From assembly GCA_963738205.1 (NCBI GenBank), contig CAVTVQ010000007.1:186001-250000 (forward strand): a DNA stretch of 64,000 bases. The letters are read 5' to 3'. Under the pieces are notes generated by a model. That model worked only from the letters and a program-made list of their open reading frames with translations, ran no database searches and was not told the DNA's origin. Origin of the DNA: DATFQE01 sp963738205. Lineage in GTDB: Bacteria; Actinomycetota; Thermoleophilia; Gaiellales; Gaiellaceae. Made by a program: the position numbers and the translations under genes. Below, one piece after another: positions 57,815 through 64,000 of the stretch. The first letter of the stretch is position 1. Every line of letters begins with the position of its first letter.

Positions 57815-58831
57815 TTACCCGGCCGCGGCCGCCGCGGCCGCAGCGGCGGAGATCTCGGCCGCGTCCGGCGGCGGCGCCAGCGCGAAGCAGCGGTCGCGGA
57901 CACGGTCGAGCACGTCCTCGCGTTCGAGCTCCTCCGACTCCGCCAGCACGGACGGCTCGACCAGCAGGCGGTGCCCGAGAACCGGGAGGAACAACTTCTC
58001 GACGTCGGCGGGGACGACGTATTCCCGATGGTGGAGGAGCGCCCAGGCGCGCGCCGTCTGGGCGAGGGCGATCGTGCCGCGGACGGAGGCGCCGACCACG
58101 AGCTCGTCGAGCGTACGCGTCGCCTCGACGAGCCGGACGATCCACAGCTCGACGAGCTCGTCCATGTAGACGTCGGCGACCGAGTCCTTCAGCGCGTGCA
58201 GGTCGTCGAGGGTCACGGCCGACTCGAGGAGCTCGAGCGGGTGCCCGCGCCGCTGGTCACGGAGGATGCGCAGCTCGTTCTCGGTCCCCGGATAGCCGAG
58301 CGAGGCCCGGAGGAAGAAGCGGTCGAGTTGCGCTTCGGGCAGCGGGAACGTGCCCTCGTACTCGAGCGGGTTCTCGGTTGCGATCACGAGGAACGGATCG
58401 GGCAGAGGCCTGGTCACGCCGTCGACCGTCACCTGACGCTCGGCCATCGCCTCGAGCAGCGCCGACTGCGTCTTGGGCATCGCGCGATTGATCTCGTCGA
58501 CGAGCACGACGTTGGCGAACACCGGCCCCGGCCGGAAGACGAACTCTCGCGTGCGTTGGTCGTAGATCGACAGCCCGGTCACGTCGGTCGGCTGCAGGTC
58601 AGGTGTGCACTGGATGCGAGCGGGCAGAGCGCCCTCGATCGACTGCGTCAGCGCGCGGGCGAGCACCGTCTTCGCAGTCCCGGGAACGTCCTCGAGGAGC
58701 ACGTGGCCGCGGCAGGCGAGTGCCGCGAGGACGAGCCGAATCTGCTCGGTCTTGCCGAGCACGACGCGCTCGACATTGGCGACGATCCGGTCGGCTATGT
58801 CCTGCGCGCGGTCGAGGCCAGTGGCGGCCAT
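57815..58831 (-). CDS. MoxR-family AAA+ ATPase, MxaR-like
   Basis: A 338-aa AAA+ chaperone. Walker A is EDVPGTAKT (residues 47-55), Walker B VVLVDEINR (108-116), sensor 1 LVIATENPLEYEGTFPLPEAQLDRF. MoxR proteins work with vWA partners to mature metal enzymes; the name comes from methanol oxidation. ATG 58831 starts the conserved region. It is the first gene of a seven-gene leftward operon ending in a quinoprotein. Confidence 0.92.
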   Translation of the reverse strand: MAATGLDRAQDIADRIVANVERVVLGKTEQIRLVLAALACRGHVLLEDVPGTAKTVLARALTQSIEGALPARIQCTPDLQPTDVTGLSIYDQRTREFVFRPGPVFANVVLVDEINRAMPKTQSALLEAMAERQVTVDGVTRPLPDPFLVIATENPLEYEGTFPLPEAQLDRFFLRASLGYPGTENELRILRDQRRGHPLELLESAVTLDDLHALKDSVADVYMDELVELWIVRLVEATRTLDELVVGASVRGTIALAQTARAWALLHHREYVVPADVEKLFLPVLGHRLLVEPSVLAESEELEREDVLDRVRDRCFALAPPPDAAEISAAAAAAAAAG

Positions 58832-58842
58832 CGCCCGCGATC

Positions 58843-59112
58843 CTAGCCCGCGACGTACTTGCCACCCTCGAGGTTGTACGCGGACGCGCGGAGGTCCGTC
58901 CGCAACCGTGTCGCGCGGTAGCGTCGCCCGTCGGGGCGGACGACCCAGAACCAGCCCTTGATCTCGCTGCCGACGATCACGTTGCCCGAGTAGCGGCGGA
59001 GCTGCGCGGCGGCCGCGAAGTAGACGATCCCGCTGACGGTCTCCGTGATGTGGAGGCCGCAGCGGACGCCGGCGCCGGCTGCGCGGAGTGGCGGTCGGAC
59101 CGCGAAGACCAC
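58843..59112 (-). CDS. Small hypothetical protein
   Basis: An 89-aa frame upstream of moxR. The C-terminal half (GNVIVGSEIKGWFWVVRPDG, then YRATRLRTDLRASAYNLEGG) looks like a real beta-rich protein; the N-terminal 15 residues do not. It could be the remnant of a longer gene cut by the att-like site B just upstream. No family recognised. Confidence 0.4.
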   Translation of the reverse strand: MVFAVRPPLRAAGAGVRCGLHITETVSGIVYFAAAAQLRRYSGNVIVGSEIKGWFWVVRPDGRRYRATRLRTDLRASAYNLEGGKYVAG

Positions 59113-59232
59113 CCCGTCCGCCCGCCTGTGCGATTGGGGCCGGGGACACGGGGAAGAGGGCCCAGCTTGACTACTTGCTGCTCACGGCCCTTCGGGCGAG
59201 AACGACAGAAGCCGAAAACCGTTTGGTGAAGA

Positions 59233-59280
59233 GGAGCCGACGCCCGGACTCGAACCGGGGACCCCTTCATTACGAGTGAA
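59233..59280 (-). other. tRNA-Thr(CGT) 3' fragment B (att-like)
   Basis: On the minus strand: anticodon stem-loop TTCACTCGTAATGAA, T-arm CCCCGGTTCGAGTCCGGG and acceptor 3' strand CGTCGGCT of tRNA-Thr(CGT), without the 5' half. The right-hand flank resembles that of fragment C for at least 60 bases, including GCTGCAAAT (59332-59340 and 63694-63702). This is the pattern left by an integrase acting in the anticodon loop. Confidence 0.75.
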
Positions 59281-59370
59281 GTCCGACGAGAGGAACGAGG
59301 GGTAACCGTGTCGTTCGGCATGCACGATTCCGCTGCAAATAAGAGGAAAGCGCGAAGCTGGGCGTGGACG

Positions 59371-59392
59371 CGCGTGCACGCAAGTGCACGCG
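59371..59392. repeat. 9-bp perfect inverted repeat
   Basis: CGCGTGCAC (59371-59379) and GTGCACGCG (59384-59392) are exact reverse complements with a 4-base gap. It lies between att-like site B and its arm repeats and may bind a recombination accessory protein or repressor. Confidence 0.5.
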
Positions 59393-59397
59393 CTGGC

Positions 59398-59416
59398 GTA
59401 CCCCTCACGTACCCTC
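59398..59416. repeat. Paired direct repeat GTACCC near site B
   Basis: GTACCCCT at 59398 and GTACCCTC at 59409, an 11-bp period, 118 bases right of fragment B. The corresponding pair right of fragment C (63761, 63772) is 117 bases from it, so the distance is conserved. Confidence 0.55.
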
Positions 59417-59550
59417 GGCGCGCCGTGGCGCTCTCTCACAGACTTCCGCTTGGCGCGGTGGTCAACCGGCCCTCGGTGTGGTCTGACCGATGAATCTTCC
59501 GCGCCGTGTTGGTCTGTGCGCCGAATACCGACTCACGGGAGGCTGACGCC

Positions 59551-60114
59551 ATGCGGAAACTGACCTTTGGCATGAACGTGAGCCTGGACGGCTACATCGC
59601 CGCGCCCGGCGACGACCTCGGCTGGAGCGTGCCGAGCGACGAGCTGTTCCAGTGGTGGTCGGACCGAGTGGGGGCGACGGGCCTGGCGCTGTACGGGCGC
59701 AAACTGTGGGAGACGATGAGCTCCCACTGGCCGACCGCCGACCGGCAGCCTGGCGCCACACCGGCGCAGATCGAGTTCGCCCGCCGCTGGCGGGACATGC
59801 CGAAGGTGGTGTTCTCCTCGACGACCAGCGCGGTCGACTGGAACGCCCGCCTGGTCACCGGCGACGCTGTCACCGAGATCACCCGGCTCAAGACTGAGGA
59901 TGGCGGTCCCATGGACGTCGGCGGCGCCAGCCTCGCCGCGGCGGCCATGCGGGCCGGGCTGATCGACGAGTACGCGATCGTCACCCACCCGGTCCTGGTG
60001 GGCGGCGGCACGCCGTTCTTCACGGCCCTGGACAACTGGGTGAACCTGAACCTGGTGGAGACCCGGACGTTTCCCGACGGCGTGCTCCTGACCAGGTACA
60101 AGACCAGGCGCTGA
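59551..60114 (+). CDS. Dihydrofolate-reductase-like (RibD C-terminal) protein
   Basis: A 187-aa reductase of the RibD C-terminal/DHFR-like family. KLTFGMNVSLDGYIAAPGDD is the characteristic start, YGRKLWETM and DVGGASLAAAAMRAGLIDEY the NADPH-binding region. Such stand-alone proteins (YyaP/YwjB-like) are of unknown substrate. ATG 59551 has GGGAGG upstream. It is the first gene inside the segment bounded by tRNA fragments B and C. Confidence 0.9.
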   Translation: MRKLTFGMNVSLDGYIAAPGDDLGWSVPSDELFQWWSDRVGATGLALYGRKLWETMSSHWPTADRQPGATPAQIEFARRWRDMPKVVFSSTTSAVDWNARLVTGDAVTEITRLKTEDGGPMDVGGASLAAAAMRAGLIDEYAIVTHPVLVGGGTPFFTALDNWVNLNLVETRTFPDGVLLTRYKTRR

Positions 60115-60352
60115 ATACCCGACCTCGGATCGGCGCGGCCTCGGGCCACCCAAGGATCTCGTGGCCGTTAGGGGATCCGCTTACGGCACTCCGCGCCTGC
60201 CGTCGCACGAACGTGGGCGTCCTCCAAGTGAGAGCACGCTCACGCAAGGGGTCCCTCTCCGCCGCGCGCGTGAAGGTACCTCCCTGATCCGGCGCTCGGA
60301 GTCCACGGCGACGCCCACCGCCTGCGCGCGCACGCAGTGGCGGTCCAGCCGC

Positions 60353-61708
60353 CTAGACCTTCATGCCGACGCTGCCCGACTCCTTCAGCTCCTTGTGGAT
60401 CCGGGCCTCCCGCCGGCGGTCGGCTTCCTTCAGCACGGCGACCGCCGTCGGCTGCAGCGCCACCGCGAACGCGTACACGTCCTCGCGTCTGAACGTGTAG
60501 ACGTCGTCGCCCTCGTAGTGCCCCGGCATCCGGTCGGCCTTCACGAGCGCGTTGAAGACGAGCTGGCGCAGCCTGTCCGCCTGCGCCTTCGAGTGCTTCT
60601 CGCCGTAGATGAAGCCGCGCACCAGCCCTTCGTTGTACGCGTTCTCCGCGATCCCGACGGCGCCGACGACCTGGGTGGCGACGTCTCTGCTCACGGTCGT
60701 GCGTGCGTGGTAGCGCGCCCAGTCCCACCTAGGGACTATCAGGTAGGCGGCGAGCCCGATCGCGAACCCGTTCTCCAGATTGTCGCGCTTGATCCGGTTC
60801 CAGGCCTCGAAGTAGGAGCCGGCGAAGTCCCACATCAGCACGAGCGCATCGGTCGGGTCGGGGATCAGCAGCTCCAGCGCGGCGCGGCCGATCTTCCCGA
60901 GCACGCGCTTGTACAGCTTCTCCGACCCTTTTGCCGCCGCCTCGGCGGTGGCCTTGCCGAGCTCCTTGGCGGCGGCGCTCTCCGCCTCTTTGACCGCGAC
61001 CTGCTCGGCTTCTTTGACCGCGGCGCTCTCTGCCTCCTTGCCCGCTGTCGACGCGGCGCTCTGCTCGGCCTTGCCGGCGCTCTTGCCAGCCGACTCCTCG
61101 GCCTTGGCCGCCGATTCCTCGGCCTTCGCGCCCGGCTCCTCCGCACCGCCGCCGCCCCCTCCGCCGCGGGGCGGCTTCTTCGCTTTCTTCGCCTTGTTCC
61201 TGGCGGTTTTCACCTTGGTCTTGGCCCTGCGCGCCTCCTCCTCGATCTCCAAGATCTTGTCGCGGCGGGCGAGCGCTTCTGCGCGGTCGACATCGGAGAA
61301 ATAGCCGTCGTCGATCAGGTTCTGCAGTTCGTCGGTGACCCAGGCGGCACGGGCCCGGCGCGCCGCCGCCTTCTGAGCCTCTGTCCCGACCAGCACGGGC
61401 AGTGGCGGCTCTCTCCCCAGCGCCCGGCGGACCAGCTGCTCGGCCTGGCTTCGCGTGGCTTGCAGTCGCCCGCGGATCGCAGCCTCCTCGCGCACGGCCC
61501 GCGCGATCTCGGCCGCCAGGTCGTCGTCGGTGGAGCGCTGCAGCACAGCGGCAGTCGGAGCCAGCAGGCGTACAAGCGCGCGGTTGCCGGCCGAGCGCTG
61601 CAGCAGCAACACCTGCTCGGCAGGCGAGGGCGACACGGCAGGGGGGCGAGTGCGGCCACCCTGCCGCCTCGTTGCCGCAGCCTCCCGCTCGTCGGCGTAC
61701 CGGCGCAT
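60353..61708 (-). CDS. LQRxAGNxA-motif protein with Ala/Lys/Glu repeat region
   Basis: A 451-aa protein without a signal peptide. LLQRSAGNRALVRLL at residues 35-49 is the eCIS-associated N-terminal motif, followed by a second LQR (AVLQRSTDD). A helical region, a basic stretch, a glycine run and about 70 residues of KAEESA/KEAESAA-type repeats come next. The C-terminal about 170 residues form an unassigned alpha-rich domain (PDPTDALVLMWDFAGSYFEAW). ATG 61708 has GAGGAG upstream. It may be a cargo or effector of an injection system encoded elsewhere. Confidence 0.6.
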   Translation of the reverse strand: MRRYADEREAAATRRQGGRTRPPAVSPSPAEQVLLLQRSAGNRALVRLLAPTAAVLQRSTDDDLAAEIARAVREEAAIRGRLQATRSQAEQLVRRALGREPPLPVLVGTEAQKAAARRARAAWVTDELQNLIDDGYFSDVDRAEALARRDKILEIEEEARRAKTKVKTARNKAKKAKKPPRGGGGGGGAEEPGAKAEESAAKAEESAGKSAGKAEQSAASTAGKEAESAAVKEAEQVAVKEAESAAAKELGKATAEAAAKGSEKLYKRVLGKIGRAALELLIPDPTDALVLMWDFAGSYFEAWNRIKRDNLENGFAIGLAAYLIVPRWDWARYHARTTVSRDVATQVVGAVGIAENAYNEGLVRGFIYGEKHSKAQADRLRQLVFNALVKADRMPGHYEGDDVYTFRREDVYAFAVALQPTAVAVLKEADRRREARIHKELKESGSVGMKV

Positions 61709-62278
61709 CGGCTGCTCCTCGCTGTCAGATCCGCCCCGATCCTCGCACAGCCGACGCCAACGAGGAAGCGGCGCACGACCCTTGGGCTCGCCAGCTCGCG
61801 GACGTACTCGGCGCCGGAACGAGCTTCGCCAGTCGCCTCGGGCCCAAGGTTCCCCGAGAGCGACGGCGAGGGAGTCGCACCGCCAGCCTGGGCGGACGTC
61901 GCCGTCGGCGCGGTCGGTGAGGCTCCGGCTCACTCCGGAACGCCGCGCCGCATCGTCGTGCACCCAGACCGCGCGCACATCGACGGCGTGCTCACGTGCC
62001 CGTGGGCAAGGGCGACCGAGACGATTCACAAGCTCGCCGAAGCGGGACGGGAGTGAGCGGAGCGATCTCAAGCTGCTGGTCGACCAGCGCAGCCTGCGCG
62101 GGTGGGAATGGGGCTGTTTCAGCCCTGTCCCGAGCGGCCCTTGCCTGTTGCGATGATGGAACCGTTCCGGCAGCGTGCCCCGAGCGAGGCCGGGAGGGCG
62201 AGTGCGGCGTCAATCTCGAGCGCCGGATGCCCGCTTCGACCGATTGACTGGGAGCGCGAACGGGAGCAGACTTGCCGT
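61709..62278. other. Intergenic region without a recognised gene
   Basis: About 570 bases between divergent genes. A plus-strand frame ending at 62056 contains VLTCPWARATETIHKLAEAG, which looks protein-like but has no start or family I can name; it may be a gene remnant. Nothing else was recognised. Confidence 0.35.
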
Positions 62279-63205
62279 GTGCGTCGATACGGGGTGCTCG
62301 CGGGAGCTGCGGCCCTCCTCGCTCTGGCAGCCACCGGCAGTGGCGCCTCGCAGACCCCGACGAGCAGGATCGCGTATGTCGGCAAGAACGCGATCTATCT
62401 TGCGAACAGCGACGGCAGCGCGCGCGAGCTGGTCGTCCGCGGCGTCGCCGACCGCGGCACCCTCTATTGGTCGCCGGACGGGCAGCAGCTGACCTTCTCC
62501 GGCGGCTACCAGCGCCCGCAGGAGATCTTCGTCGTCAACATCGATGGCAGCGACGTCAGGCAGCTGACCCGGACGCCGCGCACGCGCAGACGCAGCACGG
62601 ACGACGACTGGTTCCAGAACCCGGCCTGGTCGCCGGACGGCAAGCTGATCACGTTCAACGGCGCGAGGAAGGAGACCGGCGGCAACACGAACATCTATGT
62701 GATGCGCGCCGACGGCACCGGCTTGCGTCGGCTCACGCGCGGAGGCGCGTACAAGTGGCTGCCGGTGTGGACGCCCGACGGCAGCAAGATCCTGTACGAG
62801 CAGTTCGGCGACAAAGCCGCGACGCGGATTGACCTGTACACGATCAACCCCGACGGCAGCGGACGGCGAAAGCTAACGCGGGTCAGAGACGAACCCCATC
62901 ATTGCGCCTGCGCGGCCTACTCGCCCGACGGGACGAAGATCGCGTACCAGGCCGAGGGCACGAGAGGGCGGCCGGACATCTTTGTCATGAACGCGGACGG
63001 CAGTGACCGCGTGCAACTCACCAACCACCGCGCCCGCGACGAGAACCCGGACTGGTCTCCGGACGGGACGCAGATCGCCTTCTACAGCGAGCGCCACGGA
63101 AACGCGGAGATCTACGTGATAAACGCCGACGGGCTCGAGGAGAAACGGGTGACGCACGATCCCTGGTACGACCAGTCGGTCCGCTGGGAGCCCGCGAAGC
63201 GCTAG
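62279..63205 (+). CDS. Secreted TolB-like WD40 (PD40) beta-propeller
   Basis: A 308-aa exported protein with a signal peptide (YGVLAGAAALLALAATGSGA) and six TolB/PD40 repeats of the form WSPDGxxxxF (LYWSPDGQQLTF, PAWSPDGKLITF, PVWTPDGSKILY, AAYSPDGTKIAY, PDWSPDGTQIAF), each followed by IYVxNxDG. It may bind proteins or be a surface propeller; no Tol-Pal system is expected in this type of cell. The GTG at 62279 has GGGAG upstream. Confidence 0.88.
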   Translation: MRRYGVLAGAAALLALAATGSGASQTPTSRIAYVGKNAIYLANSDGSARELVVRGVADRGTLYWSPDGQQLTFSGGYQRPQEIFVVNIDGSDVRQLTRTPRTRRRSTDDDWFQNPAWSPDGKLITFNGARKETGGNTNIYVMRADGTGLRRLTRGGAYKWLPVWTPDGSKILYEQFGDKAATRIDLYTINPDGSGRRKLTRVRDEPHHCACAAYSPDGTKIAYQAEGTRGRPDIFVMNADGSDRVQLTNHRARDENPDWSPDGTQIAFYSERHGNAEIYVINADGLEEKRVTHDPWYDQSVRWEPAKR

Positions 63206-63213
63206 AGGCCTCG

Positions 63214-63430
63214 GTAGCGTCGGCGACTGCCAGCTTGGAGGCGGCCGCTCCGGTCGGCACCACCTCGTGCGAGCTGTATCACCGCGGTGTGGTCCTCACG
63301 GGACGGATGGGCATCCGGACCGACGAGGGCGAGGAGGTGGTCATCGAGCCCAACCAGGTGTTCGACAGCCACCCGGCCACGTCACCTGGGTGGAGGGCGA
63401 CGAGGAGCTGGTGATGCTCGACTCATCGCG
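63214..63430 (+). pseudogene. Broken cupin-domain gene
   Basis: The plus strand encodes VGTTSCELYHRGVVLTGRMG ... EEVVIEPNQVFDSHP in one frame and GHVTWVEGDEELVMLD in another, with a shift near 63380. Together this is the core of a small cupin with the usual order tight turn, GRM strand and PGH segment. No start or C-terminus is present. It is inside the att-bounded segment. Confidence 0.65.
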
Positions 63431-63527
63431 CGCGGGCATCGTCGGGGACAGACGAACTAGCTGCAAAGCGCCTAATCGGTCGCCCGAGCGCGCGACCCCT
63501 TCACCAACCGTGAAGAGACACCAAGAT

Positions 63528-63545
63528 GTACCCCCACGTACCCTC
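63528..63545. repeat. Paired direct repeat GTACCC left of site C
   Basis: GTACCCCC at 63528 and GTACCCTC at 63538, a 10-bp period, about 60-70 bases left of fragment C. It matches the pairs at 59398 and 63761. Confidence 0.55.
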
Positions 63546-63597
63546 GGGCAGCCGGCAGCCTTTGCCCGCGTAGAAGAAAGCCCTGCAAAACCGACGA

Positions 63598-63644
63598 AGC
63601 CGACGCCCGGACTCGAACCGGGGACCCCTTCATTACGAGGGAAG
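63598..63644 (-). other. tRNA-Thr(CGT) 3' fragment C (att-like)
   Basis: Same tRNA 3' fragment as B with a base change in the anticodon stem (CCCTCGTAATG). It has GTACCC direct-repeat pairs on both sides, unlike B, which has them only on the right. That is the arrangement of a P-O-P' junction between two tandem integrated elements. Confidence 0.7.
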
Positions 63645-63760
63645 TCGGACGACCGGAACGACGGGTAACGGCGTCCTCTCGCGGCGACGTTTTCGCTGCA
63701 AATGCGTGACCTAGACGCATCGCTAGAGCCCGAGGCGCGGACGTGCGTGGTCACGCTTCC

Positions 63761-63779
63761 GTACCCTCCTCGTACCCTC
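63761..63779. repeat. Paired direct repeat GTACCC right of site C
   Basis: GTACCCTC at 63761 and again at 63772, an 11-bp period. The remaining sequence to the window end shows no gene I can support. Confidence 0.55.
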
Positions 63780-64000
63780 GGCATCCTCCCAGCTCGCTTC
63801 GTTCGCAGGGACGATCGCGACCTGGGCGTCGCGCAGGGACGATCGCGACCTGAAGCGTCGTCGCAGCGTCGGTCATGTGGACTGGCTGTCGAAAGCGACG
63901 GCGAGTCGTGGCTCGGGATGCCGGCAGCCCCACACTGGCCGCCACTGCTTGCCCTTTGCCGCATGCCGACCGAGCCGGAGCTTCTCACTCCGCCTCCCAT

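Noticed and set aside
53693..58831. Plain Bat-type stress operon (BatA/BatB) as the identity of the MoxR cluster
   Set aside because: Kept as an alternative, but the small protein between two vWA genes, the signal-peptide single-TM gene after DUF58 and the adjoining quinoprotein fit mxaRSACKL better.
59088..59279. Small frames ending RRPDSNRGPLHYE and the opposite-strand VMKGSPVRVRASA, at all three tRNA fragments
   Set aside because: These are translations of tRNA 3' sequence in both directions, a familiar annotation artefact, not proteins.
60161..62056. 631-codon plus-strand frame opposite the LQRxAGN protein
   Set aside because: Leu/Gly/Arg-rich shadow of the minus-strand gene; only its last 30 codons lie outside it and cannot be assigned.
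40676..63644. Complete tRNA-Thr genes at the three fragments
   Set aside because: No D-arm or 5' acceptor strand precedes the anticodon stem on the minus strand at any of them.

Overview
The window is high-GC, densely coded DNA with many GTG/TTG starts and GTGA/ATGA start-stop overlaps. ThyX thymidylate synthase, Tad pili, Tat and Sec export without any outer-membrane machinery, secreted subtilases and proteins with the LQRxAGNxA N-terminal motif all point to a Gram-positive actinobacterium. A soil Thermoleophilia-type lineage (Gaiellales/Solirubrobacterales) fits best; this is inferred from gene content only.

Layout. 0.2-9.5 kb: ECF sigma/anti-sigma pair, thyX, a DUF72 protein, an NAD-dependent epimerase, a MacB/LolD-like ABC exporter, a DUF192 protein and an exported M15-like peptidase. 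9.9-19.4 kb: a complete Tad/Flp pilus operon (pilin, TadE, TadG-like, CpaB, TadZ/CpaE, CpaF, a vWA-TadB fusion, TadC and a long coiled-coil protein broken by an apparent one-base frameshift). 19.5-30 kb: FIST sensor protein, exported clan GH-A glycosidase, Lon protease with an HxlR regulator, aconitase coupled to a sugar acetyltransferase, XRE regulator and small membrane proteins. 30-40.4 kb: a protein with the eCIS-associated LQRxAGNxA motif, a cupredoxin-fold protein without copper ligands, beta-carbonic anhydrase, a large HEXXXH metalloprotease, an SDR, a subtilase and fibronectin-III proteins, most separated by strong hairpin terminators.

40.7-58.8 kb is the most interesting block. A CopC-CopD fusion, three PQQ-quinoprotein-type beta-propellers plus a fourth decayed fragment, two small cupredoxin-fold proteins (one with all type-1 copper ligands), a Tat-exported DyP-like protein and an SMP-30-like propeller lie beside a six-gene cluster. 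Its order is MoxR ATPase, DUF58, single-TM protein, vWA, small anchored protein, vWA, which is the order of mxaRSACKL, the maturation/metal-insertion genes of methanol dehydrogenase. The cluster reads directly into a quinoprotein gene. The quinoprotein at 47.0-48.9 kb keeps the vicinal cysteines, the Glu/Asn/Asp metal ligands and the extra Asp (WDYD) that marks lanthanide-dependent alcohol dehydrogenases. I infer a periplasm-side alcohol oxidation system with cupredoxins as candidate electron acceptors. No PQQ synthesis gene or cytochrome c is in the window.

Three 3'-terminal fragments of a tRNA-Thr(CGT) gene (40.7, 59.25 and 63.6 kb), all in the same orientation and flanked by paired direct repeats about 11 bp apart, look like integrase attachment sites. 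They delimit a 4.4-kb segment (59.25-63.6 kb) carrying a dihydrofolate-reductase-like gene, a second LQRxAGN protein, a TolB-like propeller and a broken cupin gene, but no integrase. Two genes (19.16 kb and about 56.53 kb) each carry one extra base, so either real decay or base-calling errors must be considered.
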